The notes beneath the pieces are model-generated. The model was given only the letters and a program-made list of their open reading frames with translations, was not told where the DNA came from and did not search any database. A stretch of 64,000 nucleotides of DNA from JAHRVQ01 sp029941905 (GTDB lineage: Bacteria; Pseudomonadota; Gammaproteobacteria; Pseudomonadales; Azotimanducaceae): positions 1-64,000 of the forward strand of contig JAPYTQ010000014.1 in NCBI GenBank assembly GCA_029941905.1, written 5' to 3'. Positions 15,728 to 25,524 of this stretch are shown here, piece by piece (position 1 is the stretch's first letter; each line of letters begins with the position of its first letter). The translations under genes were made by a program, and so were the position numbers.

Positions 15728-16564
15728 CTAAACGAGACTTATGCGGGAATCTGTATAAAACTCAATGTCATAAGACGTAAAACGCCTGAGATTAATGACG
15801 CCCGTGTCGAATATGAGGTATTGCCCTTTGATACCCAGCAGTATTCCTTCAATCACCGGTGTTTTGTCAAAACTCATTGAAACGACTTTCGTCGGATAAT
15901 GCCGCACCGGATACCTGATGACCTGAACTTGTGCATCGGGCAGGGGTTGGAGTGCCTGGAGACCAAACCGGCCTTGTAGACCCGTTATTTCTTCACTGAT
16001 TTTTGACATCAAATCGTCCCGAATATGCAGCAGGTCCACCTGGGGGTCATCGGCTTTGAGCATGCGCTGCCATTGAGTCTTGTCGGATGTGTAATTCTTA
16101 AACATCACTTCTGCAAAGCCGGAAATCTGTCGTGTTGCGACCCGTAACACGGGTATTGCCTGCACCGCACCCTGATCAATCCAGCGGGTGGGTGTGTTGG
16201 CGACGGTGGTGATACCGACTTTGATACCGGACGAGTTTGCAAGATAGACAATATGGCTTTGCATGCAGAAGTTTTCAGCCCATTCGGGCTCGCGGCAGGT
16301 CCCTGCTTCAAAGTGACAGCGTTCCGGGCTAACCATGCATAAATCGCAACGGGCGAGTCGTTTGAAACAAGGGTAACAATATCCCTGGCTGTAGCTTTTT
16401 CGACTGGCATTTCCGCAATGCTGGCAGCGAATGCGGCCGTGGAAAATCAGTTGAATTCGGGACCCTATACAGGGGTTAAGGTGAAACTCCTGGTCATCCA
16501 GGGGTAAATAGTAGTCCACGGGATCATTTAACCGGGAAGACATTTTTTTCAGGAAACCGCGCAT
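15728..16564 (-). CDS. DUF2797 zinc-binding protein
   Basis: A 278-residue cytoplasmic protein of the DUF2797 family. The cysteine-rich N-terminal third holds CQHCGN, then YCYPCF, CDLC and later CHFEAGTC and a further Cys, a pattern suited to two zinc sites. The middle contains IVYLANSSGIKVGITTV and the TRWIDQGA block, which recall GIY-YIG-type nuclease folds. Function is not established. It is divergent from pepN, with about 137 bases between the starts. I recall the same pairing with pepN in Pseudomonas. Confidence 0.82.
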   Translation of the reverse strand: MRGFLKKMSSRLNDPVDYYLPLDDQEFHLNPCIGSRIQLIFHGRIRCQHCGNASRKSYSQGYCYPCFKRLARCDLCMVSPERCHFEAGTCREPEWAENFCMQSHIVYLANSSGIKVGITTVANTPTRWIDQGAVQAIPVLRVATRQISGFAEVMFKNYTSDKTQWQRMLKADDPQVDLLHIRDDLMSKISEEITGLQGRFGLQALQPLPDAQVQVIRYPVRHYPTKVVSMSFDKTPVIEGILLGIKGQYLIFDTGVINLRRFTSYDIEFYTDSRISLV

Positions 16565-16701
16565 GCCGGAAGTGTAACCGAATTATCCGGGCTAGGACTC
16601 TACGGGTGACAAATACTCGCAGCTGACCAGTCACAAGGTTACAATCGCGCCTTTACGCCCTGCTCTAGTTCAAAGATCGGGGATTACCAGCGAGTAGCAT
16701 T

Positions 16702-19398
16702 ATGAAAGAAGGTCAGCCAAAAACCATCGAACTGCAGGACTATAAGATTCCAGCGTATTTAATCGAAACCACTAAATTGCATGTCGACCTTGAAGAGGAA
16801 ATTACCAGGGTGACGACAACGCTGAAAATAACAAAAAACCCGTCTTCCACCGAATCAGGCGCAGATCTTCTGCTCAATGGTGGAAAGGGGCTGGACACTA
16901 AATCCATAGAGATTGACGGGCGTCAGTTGCTGTCGAATGAATATTCCATGGAACCAGAATCTCTCACTCTGTTCTCGATGCCTGACACGTTTGAGCTGGT
17001 CACCCGCGTTGAAATCAAGCCACAGGAAAATACGGCGCTTGAAGGTCTGTACAAATCAGGTGACATGTTTTGCACTCAGTGTGAAGCCGAAGGATTTCGA
17101 AACATCACCTGGTTCATGGATCGACCTGATGTGATGTCAAGGTACACCACGACTATTCGAGCCAACAAGGCTGCCTATCCGAATTTACTTTCCAACGGTA
17201 ACGAAGTGGCGCGAGGTGAAGAAGGAGACAAACACTGGGTGACCTGGGAAGACCCCTTCAACAAGCCAGCCTATTTATTTGCCCTGGTGGCAGGAGATCT
17301 TGCGCATATCGAGGACAGTTTCGAGACCATGAATGGCCGTAGAGTGAAACTGCAGATTTTTACGGAAGCGCACAATGTCGACAAACTCGATCATGCAATG
17401 ATCTCGTTGAAGAACTCCATGACCTGGGATGAAGAAGTCTACGGGCGAGAATATGACCTGGATATCTTTATGATTGTCGCCGTTGAAAGTTTCAACATGG
17501 GCGCCATGGAAAACAAGGGGCTCAATATTTTCAACACTTCCTGTGTGCTGGCGCGCCCCGATACAACCACCGATGCTGCCTACCAGCGGGTTGAAGGGGT
17601 CGTTGCCCACGAGTACTTTCACAATTGGTCGGGTAACAGAGTGACCTGTCGTGACTGGTTTCAACTCAGTCTCAAAGAGGGCTTTACGGTGTTGCGTGAC
17701 CAGCAGTTTTCTGCAGATATGGGCTCAGCTGCGGTTTGCCGGGTCAATGACGTGGCGGTACTCAGAAGCGGTCAATTTCCGGAGGATGCCGGTCCCATGG
17801 CGCATCCTATCCGCCCGGATTCCTATATCGAAATAAACAATTTCTACACCGCCACGGTGTATGAGAAGGGTGCAGAAGTCGTTGGAATGATTCGAACGTT
17901 ACTGGGCCGTGAACGATTCCGTAAAGGCACAGATTTGTATTTTGATTGCCACGATGGCCAGGCTGTAACTACAGAGGATTTTGTAAAATCCATGGAGGAC
18001 GCTAACGATGTTGAGCTGGTGCAGTTTCGGCGCTGGTATAGCCAGGCCGGGACGCCTGAATTGTCGATCAATGGTGCTTACAGCAAAAACGACAAGACAT
18101 TTGCCTTGCAGGTAACCCAGACCTGTATGCCAACGCCGGGTCAAAAAAAGAAAGAACCATTCCACATGCCTCTGGCTGTTGCACTGATCGGTCCAGACGG
18201 TAAGGACATGAAGTTTGACTCTACCGGCCTTGATCTCGCGCATCTTGTGGAGGATGGAGAATTCACGGCGGTTTTAAACCTGACCGAATCAGAGCAGACA
18301 TTCGTATTCAATGCCGTGGAAAATGAGCCCATTCCCTCCATACTCAGGGGATTCAGTGCGCCGGTAAAACTAAAATACCAGTATAGCCGTGATGAGCTGT
18401 TATTCCTCATGAGTCACGATTGCGATGGCTTCAATCGCTGGGAAGCAGGTCAGCGACTGGCGGTGGATGTGATTCAGGAGGTCGTGGCGCAAATCCAGAG
18501 CAGCAGTTCCTCAGAGATTGAGACACTGGCGGTTGATAAGCGATTGATCCAGGCTGTTGAAAACATCCTGACCCAGTCTATGGAGGACAACGGGGTCGAT
18601 AAGGCGATGATTGCCAGTATGTTGTTGCTGCCGTCAGAAACCTATCTGGCGGAACTGACCGAAGTTGCGGATGTCGATGCGATTCATCAGGCACGTGAAG
18701 CGGTTCGTCACGCCATTGCTGAAAATCTCAGTGGACTGTTGTTGTCGGTTTACAAACTTAACCAGTCATCAGCGCCCTATGCACCGGTCGCAGACGATAT
18801 CGCCCAACGGGCCCTAAAAAATGTCACCCTTTCCTACCTGATGCAACCGAATGATACCGAGATGGTGAATCTGTGTGTTGCCCAGTTTGAGAGTTCGGAT
18901 AACATGACAGATACCAGTGCCGCGATCCGGGCGCTGGTCAATTCTTCATCTTCGGCGGCTGTGGCAGCGAAAGAAAAAGCACTAACGGAATTCTATAATC
19001 GCTGGTCTAACGAGGCACTCGTGATCGACCAGTGGTTCAACATCCAGGCATCCAGTCCCTTGCCCAATACACTGGAGCGCGTCAAGGTGCTGATGCAGCA
19101 CGAAGCCTTTACCATGAAGAATCCCAACCGAATGCGGTCTCTTGTCGTTGCTTTCGGATTTATTAACACTGTCAACTTTCATAATAAGGATGGTTCAGGT
19201 TACGAATTCCTGGCGGACTGTGTCATTGAATTAAATGCTCTGAACCCCCAGATGGCGGCGCGGGTTTTGTCTCCACTCACTCGCTGGCGCAAGTATGACG
19301 ACGAACGCCAGAAACTAATGAAACGGCAGCTTGATCGAATTCTGGCTATAGAAGATTTGTCTCCCGACGTGTTTGAGATCGCCAGCAAGAGTGTTTAA
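16702..19398 (+). CDS. pepN: Aminopeptidase N
   Basis: An 898-residue M1-family zinc aminopeptidase (E. coli PepN is 870) that removes N-terminal residues from peptides in the cytoplasm. The exopeptidase motif GAMEN is at about 267-271. The zinc site is HEYFH with His303 and His307, and the third ligand Glu326 is in LKEGF. The domain order is the usual beta-saddle, catalytic thermolysin-like domain, beta-sandwich and C-terminal helical superhelix (from about 560). It appears intact. A 15-nt triplicated sequence follows immediately after its stop. Confidence 0.97.
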   Translation: MKEGQPKTIELQDYKIPAYLIETTKLHVDLEEEITRVTTTLKITKNPSSTESGADLLLNGGKGLDTKSIEIDGRQLLSNEYSMEPESLTLFSMPDTFELVTRVEIKPQENTALEGLYKSGDMFCTQCEAEGFRNITWFMDRPDVMSRYTTTIRANKAAYPNLLSNGNEVARGEEGDKHWVTWEDPFNKPAYLFALVAGDLAHIEDSFETMNGRRVKLQIFTEAHNVDKLDHAMISLKNSMTWDEEVYGREYDLDIFMIVAVESFNMGAMENKGLNIFNTSCVLARPDTTTDAAYQRVEGVVAHEYFHNWSGNRVTCRDWFQLSLKEGFTVLRDQQFSADMGSAAVCRVNDVAVLRSGQFPEDAGPMAHPIRPDSYIEINNFYTATVYEKGAEVVGMIRTLLGRERFRKGTDLYFDCHDGQAVTTEDFVKSMEDANDVELVQFRRWYSQAGTPELSINGAYSKNDKTFALQVTQTCMPTPGQKKKEPFHMPLAVALIGPDGKDMKFDSTGLDLAHLVEDGEFTAVLNLTESEQTFVFNAVENEPIPSILRGFSAPVKLKYQYSRDELLFLMSHDCDGFNRWEAGQRLAVDVIQEVVAQIQSSSSSEIETLAVDKRLIQAVENILTQSMEDNGVDKAMIASMLLLPSETYLAELTEVADVDAIHQAREAVRHAIAENLSGLLLSVYKLNQSSAPYAPVADDIAQRALKNVTLSYLMQPNDTEMVNLCVAQFESSDNMTDTSAAIRALVNSSSSAAVAAKEKALTEFYNRWSNEALVIDQWFNIQASSPLPNTLERVKVLMQHEAFTMKNPNRMRSLVVAFGFINTVNFHNKDGSGYEFLADCVIELNALNPQMAARVLSPLTRWRKYDDERQKLMKRQLDRILAIEDLSPDVFEIASKSV

Positions 19399-19411
19399 CG
19401 GCCAGCACTAT

Positions 19412-19456
19412 TTAGCCGGGACTTTCTAACCGGGAATAGTCTAGCCGGGATTAATG
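19412..19456. repeat. Three imperfect 15-nt tandem repeats at the pepN/batD junction
   Basis: The copies are TTAGCCGGGACTTTC, TAACCGGGAATAGTC and TAGCCGGGATTAATG. They lie between the convergent pepN and batD stop codons, and the third copy encodes the last residues and stop of BatD. The core NAxCCGGGA is constant and the 3' third varies. Confidence 0.7.
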
Positions 19457-21147
19457 AACTCGACGAGTGCGGGTCTTTTTATTTTTGTATTGCCCTGCGA
19501 TTTCAATTCCGAAACCAGTTTTGCCAGCTTCGCGCCCTGCCAGGCTGAATCTGCTGAGGGTGAATAAAGGCATGTCTCAAGGGCGCTTATCTCATCTAGC
19601 AGTGCATCGCTGCCGGTGATTTGAGCCAGTTCCCGGGTTGAGTCGATGGATGGGTAGCTGGCCTTGCCCCAGAGGAACAGGAGATTCCTGGCCGTGATGG
19701 CATCATCAGTGCGACAGGCATCCATAAGACGTTTAAACAACGCGGTTTCTGAAATGGCAGGGTCTGGGTCCGATGGTTCCAATAACTTCTCTTTTTTCCG
19801 CGCAGTCTGCCGCCACCAGAGAACCACGGTGATCAGCCACAACAGGCCAATGGTTGCCGAAACTGCCACCCAGGGATTGGTCTGCATGGTTGTTAATGGC
19901 TGGGTGGATGGTGCCAATGGTTCAGAGACGGGCGGGTTGACCGGGATCTGAGGGGCTTCAGACTGAACGTTGACCGAGGCTTCAACCAGGAACTCCCGGG
20001 AGGATATGGTGGCAATTTCTGCCTTGTCGGTGACTGTATTCCACCATGGAATACTAATCTCCGGGATTCGAATGGTACCGGCTCTGGTGGGCACGATTCC
20101 GATCATGACAGAACGGGTGGCGAATATGCCGTTTTCGTTGGCGGTTTGATCTTCTACAGCGGGGTCTTTATAGGTTTTGGCGCCCTCTATCTCGATGTTT
20201 TCAAACACCGGGAGCAGGGAGGCAGCCAGACCTTCAACGCTGATTATTAAAGTGCGATTGATGGGTTCACCGACTTTGAACCCGGGTGGATTCTGGCTCC
20301 AGGATTCGGTCACTTCCAGGGACCTGGCCGGTAGCCAGTGTTTCCCCTGGTATGATGGGGGTCTGGGGCTTACTGTGATTGTGTGCGGTTTTGAGAGTGC
20401 CATGATGGGTTCTCGGGTAGAGAAAAAGCCGCGACCCACCCTGGAACCGGAAAATGCCTGTCGGGGTATCACCAGTTCACCACTGCGCTGTGGATAAATG
20501 GCGTATCGTTTTTCCAGCACGTAGTACCGCCTTCCATTGGTAATGGTGTCATATCGTCGTTCACTCTCGATCGTTTCGATGACAGCATCTCCCAACTCTG
20601 GTGGTGCGGGAAAATCTCCAGAAATGTTCTCGATGTAAAACAACCTGATTGTGTAAATGATTTGACCCTGGACGTAGATATTTGTGTGGTCAACGCTGGT
20701 ATCAAAGAAAACCAGTTGATCCATTTTCTGTTTCATTGCAGCGGATTGTTTAACGACTTCTATCCTGATTGGCTGTGAGCTCTGGTCGCCTATCTTGAAG
20801 GCGGGGATGATGAGCTGTCCCAGGCGTCTGGCTCGCAATCTTAGTTCCCAGGTGGTATGAACTTCAGACGTTTGTCGGCCGTTGACGATGGAGATGCGAC
20901 TATTTTGATTGGGTCCTAGCGCCGCCAAAATTTCGAAGTCCCTTTCCAGGGCACCGAAGTCGGGGTTCGATGAGGTTGTCACATTGTCGACACGGATGTT
21001 CAGGCGCACTAAATCAGCTTCTGTGATTTGTGTGCGATCCACTGTTACAGACAGTTGTGCGAACGCACTGCTGGTTATGCTTGTAAAGGCGATGCTCGTG
21101 ACTACAAATAGACAGGCACGAAGGAAGTTACCAGTTTGACGTGTCAT
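19441..21147 (-). CDS. batD: BatD-like membrane protein
   Basis: A 568-residue protein with an N-terminal signal peptide (hydrophobic core, then SSAFA before QLSVTVDR). A long beta-sandwich periplasmic region of BatD type spans about 30-400, including the LNIRVDN block and several Ig-like strands. A single membrane span lies near 430 (VAVSATIGLLWLITVVLWW) and the C-terminus is cytoplasmic. Bat proteins were first linked to aerotolerance in Bacteroides; the molecular role is unclear, but they act with MoxR ATPases and VWA proteins at the membrane. Its start overlaps the end of the preceding BatB/C gene by 20 bases. It is the last gene of the operon. Confidence 0.88.
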   Translation of the reverse strand: MTRQTGNFLRACLFVVTSIAFTSITSSAFAQLSVTVDRTQITEADLVRLNIRVDNVTTSSNPDFGALERDFEILAALGPNQNSRISIVNGRQTSEVHTTWELRLRARRLGQLIIPAFKIGDQSSQPIRIEVVKQSAAMKQKMDQLVFFDTSVDHTNIYVQGQIIYTIRLFYIENISGDFPAPPELGDAVIETIESERRYDTITNGRRYYVLEKRYAIYPQRSGELVIPRQAFSGSRVGRGFFSTREPIMALSKPHTITVSPRPPSYQGKHWLPARSLEVTESWSQNPPGFKVGEPINRTLIISVEGLAASLLPVFENIEIEGAKTYKDPAVEDQTANENGIFATRSVMIGIVPTRAGTIRIPEISIPWWNTVTDKAEIATISSREFLVEASVNVQSEAPQIPVNPPVSEPLAPSTQPLTTMQTNPWVAVSATIGLLWLITVVLWWRQTARKKEKLLEPSDPDPAISETALFKRLMDACRTDDAITARNLLFLWGKASYPSIDSTRELAQITGSDALLDEISALETCLYSPSADSAWQGAKLAKLVSELKSQGNTKIKRPALVEFINPG

Positions 21148-22933
21148 TTTGTGTCCTTTCGCCTCTCTTCAGTCGGTCATTGTGTTGCATTTCAAACTTT
21201 CGTCTTAGCAGGCCGCCTGGATCATCCGGCACTCTGCGTAGCCATTGTTGCAAGGCTTGCTCTTCTTCTTCGTTCAGGGGTTCTGCTTCAGCGAGTTGCT
21301 GGTCTTCGGCTTCTCGTTGATCCTGTTGCTGCTGTTCGGCCTCATCGCGTTCGTTGGATTTCTGTTCATCGGCGTCCTGTTGTTTTTGTTCACTGTCAGA
21401 CTGATTTTCTGAATCCTGGTCTTGTTGATCACTACTTTGTTGCTGATCCTCGCTTTCGTCGGAATCCTGGTTCTGGTCGTCGTCACTGTTTTGCTGCTGT
21501 TCCTGCTGTTGTTGGGATTCGAGCAACTTTTGCACTAGTTCTTTATTAAAATTCGCATCCTCATGCCCGGCGTTAATGACCAGGGCCTCATCATAAGCCT
21601 CGATCGCTTCGGTGTACTTGCCTAATCTGGCGAGAGAATTACCCAGATTATATCGACCATCGGCTGTATTGGCCGCTGAAAACGCCTCTGCAGACCCGAC
21701 ATAATCTTCACCCCGGTATTGAGCCGTGCCTTTCCATTGTTCGTGCTGAAAAAGCTCTGCTGCCCGCAGGGCGTCGCCGTCATTCATGGCCTTGACAGCC
21801 TGTCTGTCGCGACTCTCCCATAAATCATCCCATAGGGAAGCCTCCGCCTCGGGTATGGGCAACAGGCAAACCAGCACCACCGACCAGACCCATCCTCTTC
21901 GAAAACTCAGGGCAGCCAGGGGTAGCAGGAGTAACAGTAACCAGGGTCCCTCTTCAAACCAGACATCAAAGTCCCGTTCCAGTTCCCGGTACTCATCCGG
22001 GTTGATCAGGGGTTCATCGGCGAGCAAATATTCCAGATCCTCATCCGTCAGCGTGATCCTGGCGTATCGGCCGCCTGCCACTGACGCAAAATCTGCCAGG
22101 GCAGAAAAGTCTACCTTCGGAATCACCAGTGTGCCGTTGGCGTCTTTCATAAAGCCGCTTTGGCGTGGACCTTGTCCAGGAATTGGAGCACCTTCTGCTG
22201 TGCCGACGGCGAGTACTGATACCGGATAGGCGTAGCGGAATTGTCGGGCCACGTTTTGTGCCTCGGCAACATCCCGAATCTCGTCAGTAACAATCAGAAT
22301 TCGACCGCTGGCAACACTTGCGTCTACGAACAAGCTGTGTGCGAGTCGCAGTGCCGGTGCCAACTGGCTGCCGGGCGCTGGCATAATATTCGGAGATACT
22401 GCAGGGATCATTTCAGCAATGGTTCTGGCATCATCGGTTAAAGGAGATACGCCGTGGGCATCACCTGCATAAACCACGAGCGCGGTGACACCTTCGGACC
22501 GCATTGCCAGTAAGTCTAAAAGTTTTCTCCGGGCTCGAACCAGTCGATTGGGTTTTACATCCGTCGCATACATGGAACGGGTAAGGTCGAACAGGATAAC
22601 CAGCGCATCTTCACGTTCATGCATCGGCTGCGGGGTCTTTTCCCAAACCGGACCCGCCAGGGCGAGGATCGCGAGAATCCAGGCGAAGAGAATAAAGTAG
22701 ATCAGGGTCTTAACAGGCTTTGCAGTGACGTCATCGATCAGATAAGGCAACAGGCTGGCGTCTATGGTTTGCTCCCAACTGGATCCTCTTCCCTGCCGAA
22801 GACGCAAAATGATAATAAGCAAAATCGCTGGAATTACCGCATAAAACCATTCCGGACGAAGAAAATGAAAATTCTCCAACAGATCCATTGTGACGCCGTC
22901 GCCAGCAATGCCCTTAAAAGCCCCGTTATTCAC
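21128..22933 (-). CDS. BatB/BatC fusion: VWA domain plus TPR protein
   Basis: A 601-residue membrane protein. Two N-terminal membrane spans are followed by a VWA domain (about 85-290) with a modified metal site, DLTRS instead of DxSxS. Another membrane span follows near 330-365. Two TPR units (about 390-460) come next and then an acidic Gln/Asp/Glu-rich tail of roughly 100 residues. In other bacteria BatB (VWA) and BatC (TPR) are separate; here they are one chain. The GTG at 22933 is supported by AGGGAG 7 bases upstream and overlaps the batA stop as GTGAATAA, so I prefer it to the ATG 15 codons later. Confidence 0.88.
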   Translation of the reverse strand: MNNGAFKGIAGDGVTMDLLENFHFLRPEWFYAVIPAILLIIILRLRQGRGSSWEQTIDASLLPYLIDDVTAKPVKTLIYFILFAWILAILALAGPVWEKTPQPMHEREDALVILFDLTRSMYATDVKPNRLVRARRKLLDLLAMRSEGVTALVVYAGDAHGVSPLTDDARTIAEMIPAVSPNIMPAPGSQLAPALRLAHSLFVDASVASGRILIVTDEIRDVAEAQNVARQFRYAYPVSVLAVGTAEGAPIPGQGPRQSGFMKDANGTLVIPKVDFSALADFASVAGGRYARITLTDEDLEYLLADEPLINPDEYRELERDFDVWFEEGPWLLLLLLPLAALSFRRGWVWSVVLVCLLPIPEAEASLWDDLWESRDRQAVKAMNDGDALRAAELFQHEQWKGTAQYRGEDYVGSAEAFSAANTADGRYNLGNSLARLGKYTEAIEAYDEALVINAGHEDANFNKELVQKLLESQQQQEQQQNSDDDQNQDSDESEDQQQSSDQQDQDSENQSDSEQKQQDADEQKSNERDEAEQQQQDQREAEDQQLAEAEPLNEEEEQALQQWLRRVPDDPGGLLRRKFEMQHNDRLKRGERTQNDTSNW

Positions 22934-24002
22934 GTTGAGGCTCCCTTGATTGCTCGTGCAATGGTTCTGCTGATGGCGTGAGTGAAGAGTCTCTGACTGT
23001 CGGCAGGGATGTAAACCAGACCATGACCTGCGGATGCGCCAATGTAATCAGAAAGCTCGCTACCAGGGCGAATCCCAATGGCCAGGTAAACAAGGACTTA
23101 ACCGGTCGGTAGGTTTCCAGATCCTGTTCAACAGGTTCCAGTCGATCCAGCTCTTCATAGATATCTTCGAGTTCACGAGTGTCCCGTGCTCTTTGATAAA
23201 TTCCGCCAGTTACCTCGGCTATCTGCATCAGGGTTTCGGAATCCAGTTCTGACGAGGGGTTTATGGTGCGGTTAAACAACAACCCGGGAACGACCAGTTC
23301 ATCGGCGCCGAATCCGATAGTGTAAATTTTTACTCCTTCCTTCGCTGCTATCTGGGCAGCCTGAATGGGCGATACTTCACCGACGTTGTTTTGGCCGTCT
23401 GTCAGTAAAATTAATATGCGGCTGTCGGCGGGCCGGTCATGCAATCGCTTCACGGAAAGGCCAATCGCATCGCCAATTGCGGTTTTGCCGCCTGCGATGC
23501 CCAGTGGAGTCTCTGTTAACAAAGTGCGAACGGTTTTTCGGTCAAAGGTGAGTGGTGTTTGCAGGTAGGCCTGGGTGCCAAAAAGAATGAGCCCGAGCCG
23601 ATCCCCTCTGCGGCGTTCTACAAAATCCCCAACAACCTCTTTGACCACCTGCAACCGGGTCACCGGTTGATTGCCGAGTTGCATATCTTCAGTACCCATG
23701 GAGCCCGAGATATCAACGGCCAGCATCAGGTCACGCCCGGTTGAGGGGAGTTCGACGGGCTCACCGATCCATTGAGGACGACTGGTAGCAATCACGAGAC
23801 CCGTCCAGACCAGGATGAGTGCTATGCGTCGTAGCAGGTTGCGGGTGTTTTCCCGATTCTTTGAACTGTCATAGGCGGAGGCAGATTGGTAAAAGGGTAC
23901 ATACAGCGCTGCATCCTTCTTCTTGGACCTGGGCACGAGCAGGTAGACAAGGATGGGCAGTGGCAGAAAATAAAATACCCAGGGCCAAAGAAATTCGATC
24001 AT
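22926..24002 (-). CDS. batA: BatA-like VWA membrane protein
   Basis: About 358 residues from the chosen ATG (MIEFLWPW). A short N-terminal pair of hydrophobic segments is followed by a VWA domain with an intact metal-ion-dependent adhesion site: AVDISGSMGTEDM (DxSxS) and later LTDGQNN. A C-terminal membrane segment lies near residue 320 (WPLGFALVASFLITLAH). The start ATG at 24000-24002 overlaps the stop of the DUF4381 gene (CGATGATC), the usual sign of translational coupling, and this fixes the start over a longer upstream frame. It should interact with the MoxR ATPase and the other Bat proteins. Confidence 0.9.
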   Translation of the reverse strand: MIEFLWPWVFYFLPLPILVYLLVPRSKKKDAALYVPFYQSASAYDSSKNRENTRNLLRRIALILVWTGLVIATSRPQWIGEPVELPSTGRDLMLAVDISGSMGTEDMQLGNQPVTRLQVVKEVVGDFVERRRGDRLGLILFGTQAYLQTPLTFDRKTVRTLLTETPLGIAGGKTAIGDAIGLSVKRLHDRPADSRILILLTDGQNNVGEVSPIQAAQIAAKEGVKIYTIGFGADELVVPGLLFNRTINPSSELDSETLMQIAEVTGGIYQRARDTRELEDIYEELDRLEPVEQDLETYRPVKSLFTWPLGFALVASFLITLAHPQVMVWFTSLPTVRDSSLTPSAEPLHEQSREPQRE

Positions 24003-24520
24003 CGAGAAGACTCCACTGCGCCGTGATTCCTTATCCACTGCGTACCGATTCTGTGAAGTTCAACCACCTCAAAAGGCGACTCTCGTGAGTAGTTTCCTTC
24101 AATTAGAACCTGGCCTGGCCCCATACCGAAATCATGGGTCGCGCCGGATTTATCAAGAAAGGCAACCCAGGCTTCACCGGTTAAGCTCGCCACATGCTCG
24201 CGTGAATAATGACTCAGGGCGACCCGCTTCAATAGCAGGCTGAATTGTTCAAGGTAGTTAACGGTCTCTGGATTTCTCTGGTACTGGTTCTGTAGTTCAC
24301 CCAGGGCTCTCACACCTTCGCGGCGATACTGGTTTTTCTGCCATTGCCTGTATAAAAAAAAGAGCCCGTAGGCGATGGCGCAGAGTCCCAATATTGCCAG
24401 CAACCACCATCCTGGTGCTGGCGGCCATGATTCGATCGGCCCCGGCAGATGAATATCGCGTAACTGTGCCAGGGGGTCGGCCTGACCGGGATCAGCGAGT
24501 TGTGGTGTGTTAGCAGCCAT
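23999..24520 (-). CDS. DUF4381 membrane protein
   Basis: A 173-residue protein with a proline-rich N-terminus (DIHLPGPIESWPPAPGWW), one membrane span (LLAILGLCAIAYGLFFLY) and a cytoplasmic helical region with LLKRVALSHYSREHVASLTG. This is the DUF4381 family, found in MoxR/Bat operons between DUF58 and VWA genes as here. Its ATG overlaps the upstream DUF58 stop (TAATG) and its stop overlaps batA, so the three genes are translationally coupled. The exact function is unknown. Confidence 0.88.
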   Translation of the reverse strand: MAANTPQLADPGQADPLAQLRDIHLPGPIESWPPAPGWWLLAILGLCAIAYGLFFLYRQWQKNQYRREGVRALGELQNQYQRNPETVNYLEQFSLLLKRVALSHYSREHVASLTGEAWVAFLDKSGATHDFGMGPGQVLIEGNYSRESPFEVVELHRIGTQWIRNHGAVESSR

Positions 24521-25515
24521 TAACGATTGACCATCCTGAATTTGTTATATGCCTCGGCCAGGGTATTGACTGGCTCCCTGGCGGTGCTCAGCTCAAATAA
24601 CGGCGATTTTAGTTTGTTGAACTCGGTTTTCACGTTTTCGAGGTTGTGATAAAAATCACGCTGGTATTCCTTGCGGTGGCGAGCATCAGCGGTGTTAATC
24701 TGCATCCGCTGCTGGCCGTTGGTGATGGTATAAAGATCCGGCCTTGGCAGATCGTGTTCCAACGGGTCTGATATGTGGATGCCGATGATATCATTGTGCT
24801 GCGAAAGTTGGCGGAAATGAAGCAACGCACTTACATTCAGGTTTTGGAAGTCGCTGATCAGGAAGATTGTGCTGCCATGCTTGGCAACACGCCGGACATT
24901 CACCAGTGCGTCGGACAAATATTCGCTTGTCAGCGCCTGCTGGCTTTCATCATTCCCGTCTTCGGAACGCGCTTCCTTGCTCAGTGCATGGTTAAAGTCA
25001 TTTATTTCATGCAGCAGTCGCAGTACAGCGTGCTTGCTTCGCCTTGGCCTGACTTCACGATGGCGGCTCTCGGAAAAAACGATACCTCCGACGCGGTCGC
25101 CGTTGTCCAGGGAAATCCATGCGATTAAGGCAGCCAATTGCGCAGCGATGACAGATTTGAACGCGATCCTCGATCCAAAAAACATTGATTGGGACTGGTC
25201 CGCTAAAATCAGCACAGGGCGTTCTTTTTCTTCCTGAAAGAGTTTGGTATGTGGCACCTGGGTTCTTGCGGTAACGCGCCAGTCGATGGTTCGCACATCA
25301 TCTCCGGGTTCGTAGGCACGAACCTCGGCAAAGTCGATACCGCGGCCCTTAAAGTTTGAAGTCAGCAAACCGGACAGGGGGTTACTTGATTTGTTGATAG
25401 TGACTGAATCGATTTCTTTCGCTGCATGGCGAAATCGAATCAGGTCAGCGACGTCAGTGTAGGCGCCACCTTGAGTCTGAAATTTGTGGTTAATCGCAGC
25501 CCTTGTACGACGCAT
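24520..25515 (-). CDS. DUF58 domain protein
   Basis: A 331-residue cytoplasmic protein with the DUF58 signature GRGIDFAEVRAYEPGDDVRTIDWRVTAR, followed by a degenerate VWA-like core that starts LILADQSQSMFFGS (DxSxS present). DUF58 proteins are constant partners of MoxR AAA+ ATPases. The stop overlaps the next gene by TAATG, and the start lies 9 bases after the moxR stop. It presumably acts as adaptor between MoxR and the membrane VWA proteins; this is inferred. Confidence 0.92.
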   Translation of the reverse strand: MRRTRAAINHKFQTQGGAYTDVADLIRFRHAAKEIDSVTINKSSNPLSGLLTSNFKGRGIDFAEVRAYEPGDDVRTIDWRVTARTQVPHTKLFQEEKERPVLILADQSQSMFFGSRIAFKSVIAAQLAALIAWISLDNGDRVGGIVFSESRHREVRPRRSKHAVLRLLHEINDFNHALSKEARSEDGNDESQQALTSEYLSDALVNVRRVAKHGSTIFLISDFQNLNVSALLHFRQLSQHNDIIGIHISDPLEHDLPRPDLYTITNGQQRMQINTADARHRKEYQRDFYHNLENVKTEFNKLKSPLFELSTAREPVNTLAEAYNKFRMVNR

Positions 25516-25524
25516 GGTCGTGTA

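Noticed and set aside
21274..21520. Antisense ORF opposite the Gln/Asp/Glu-rich BatB/C tail
   Set aside because: It is a low-complexity shadow of the repeat-rich coding strand.
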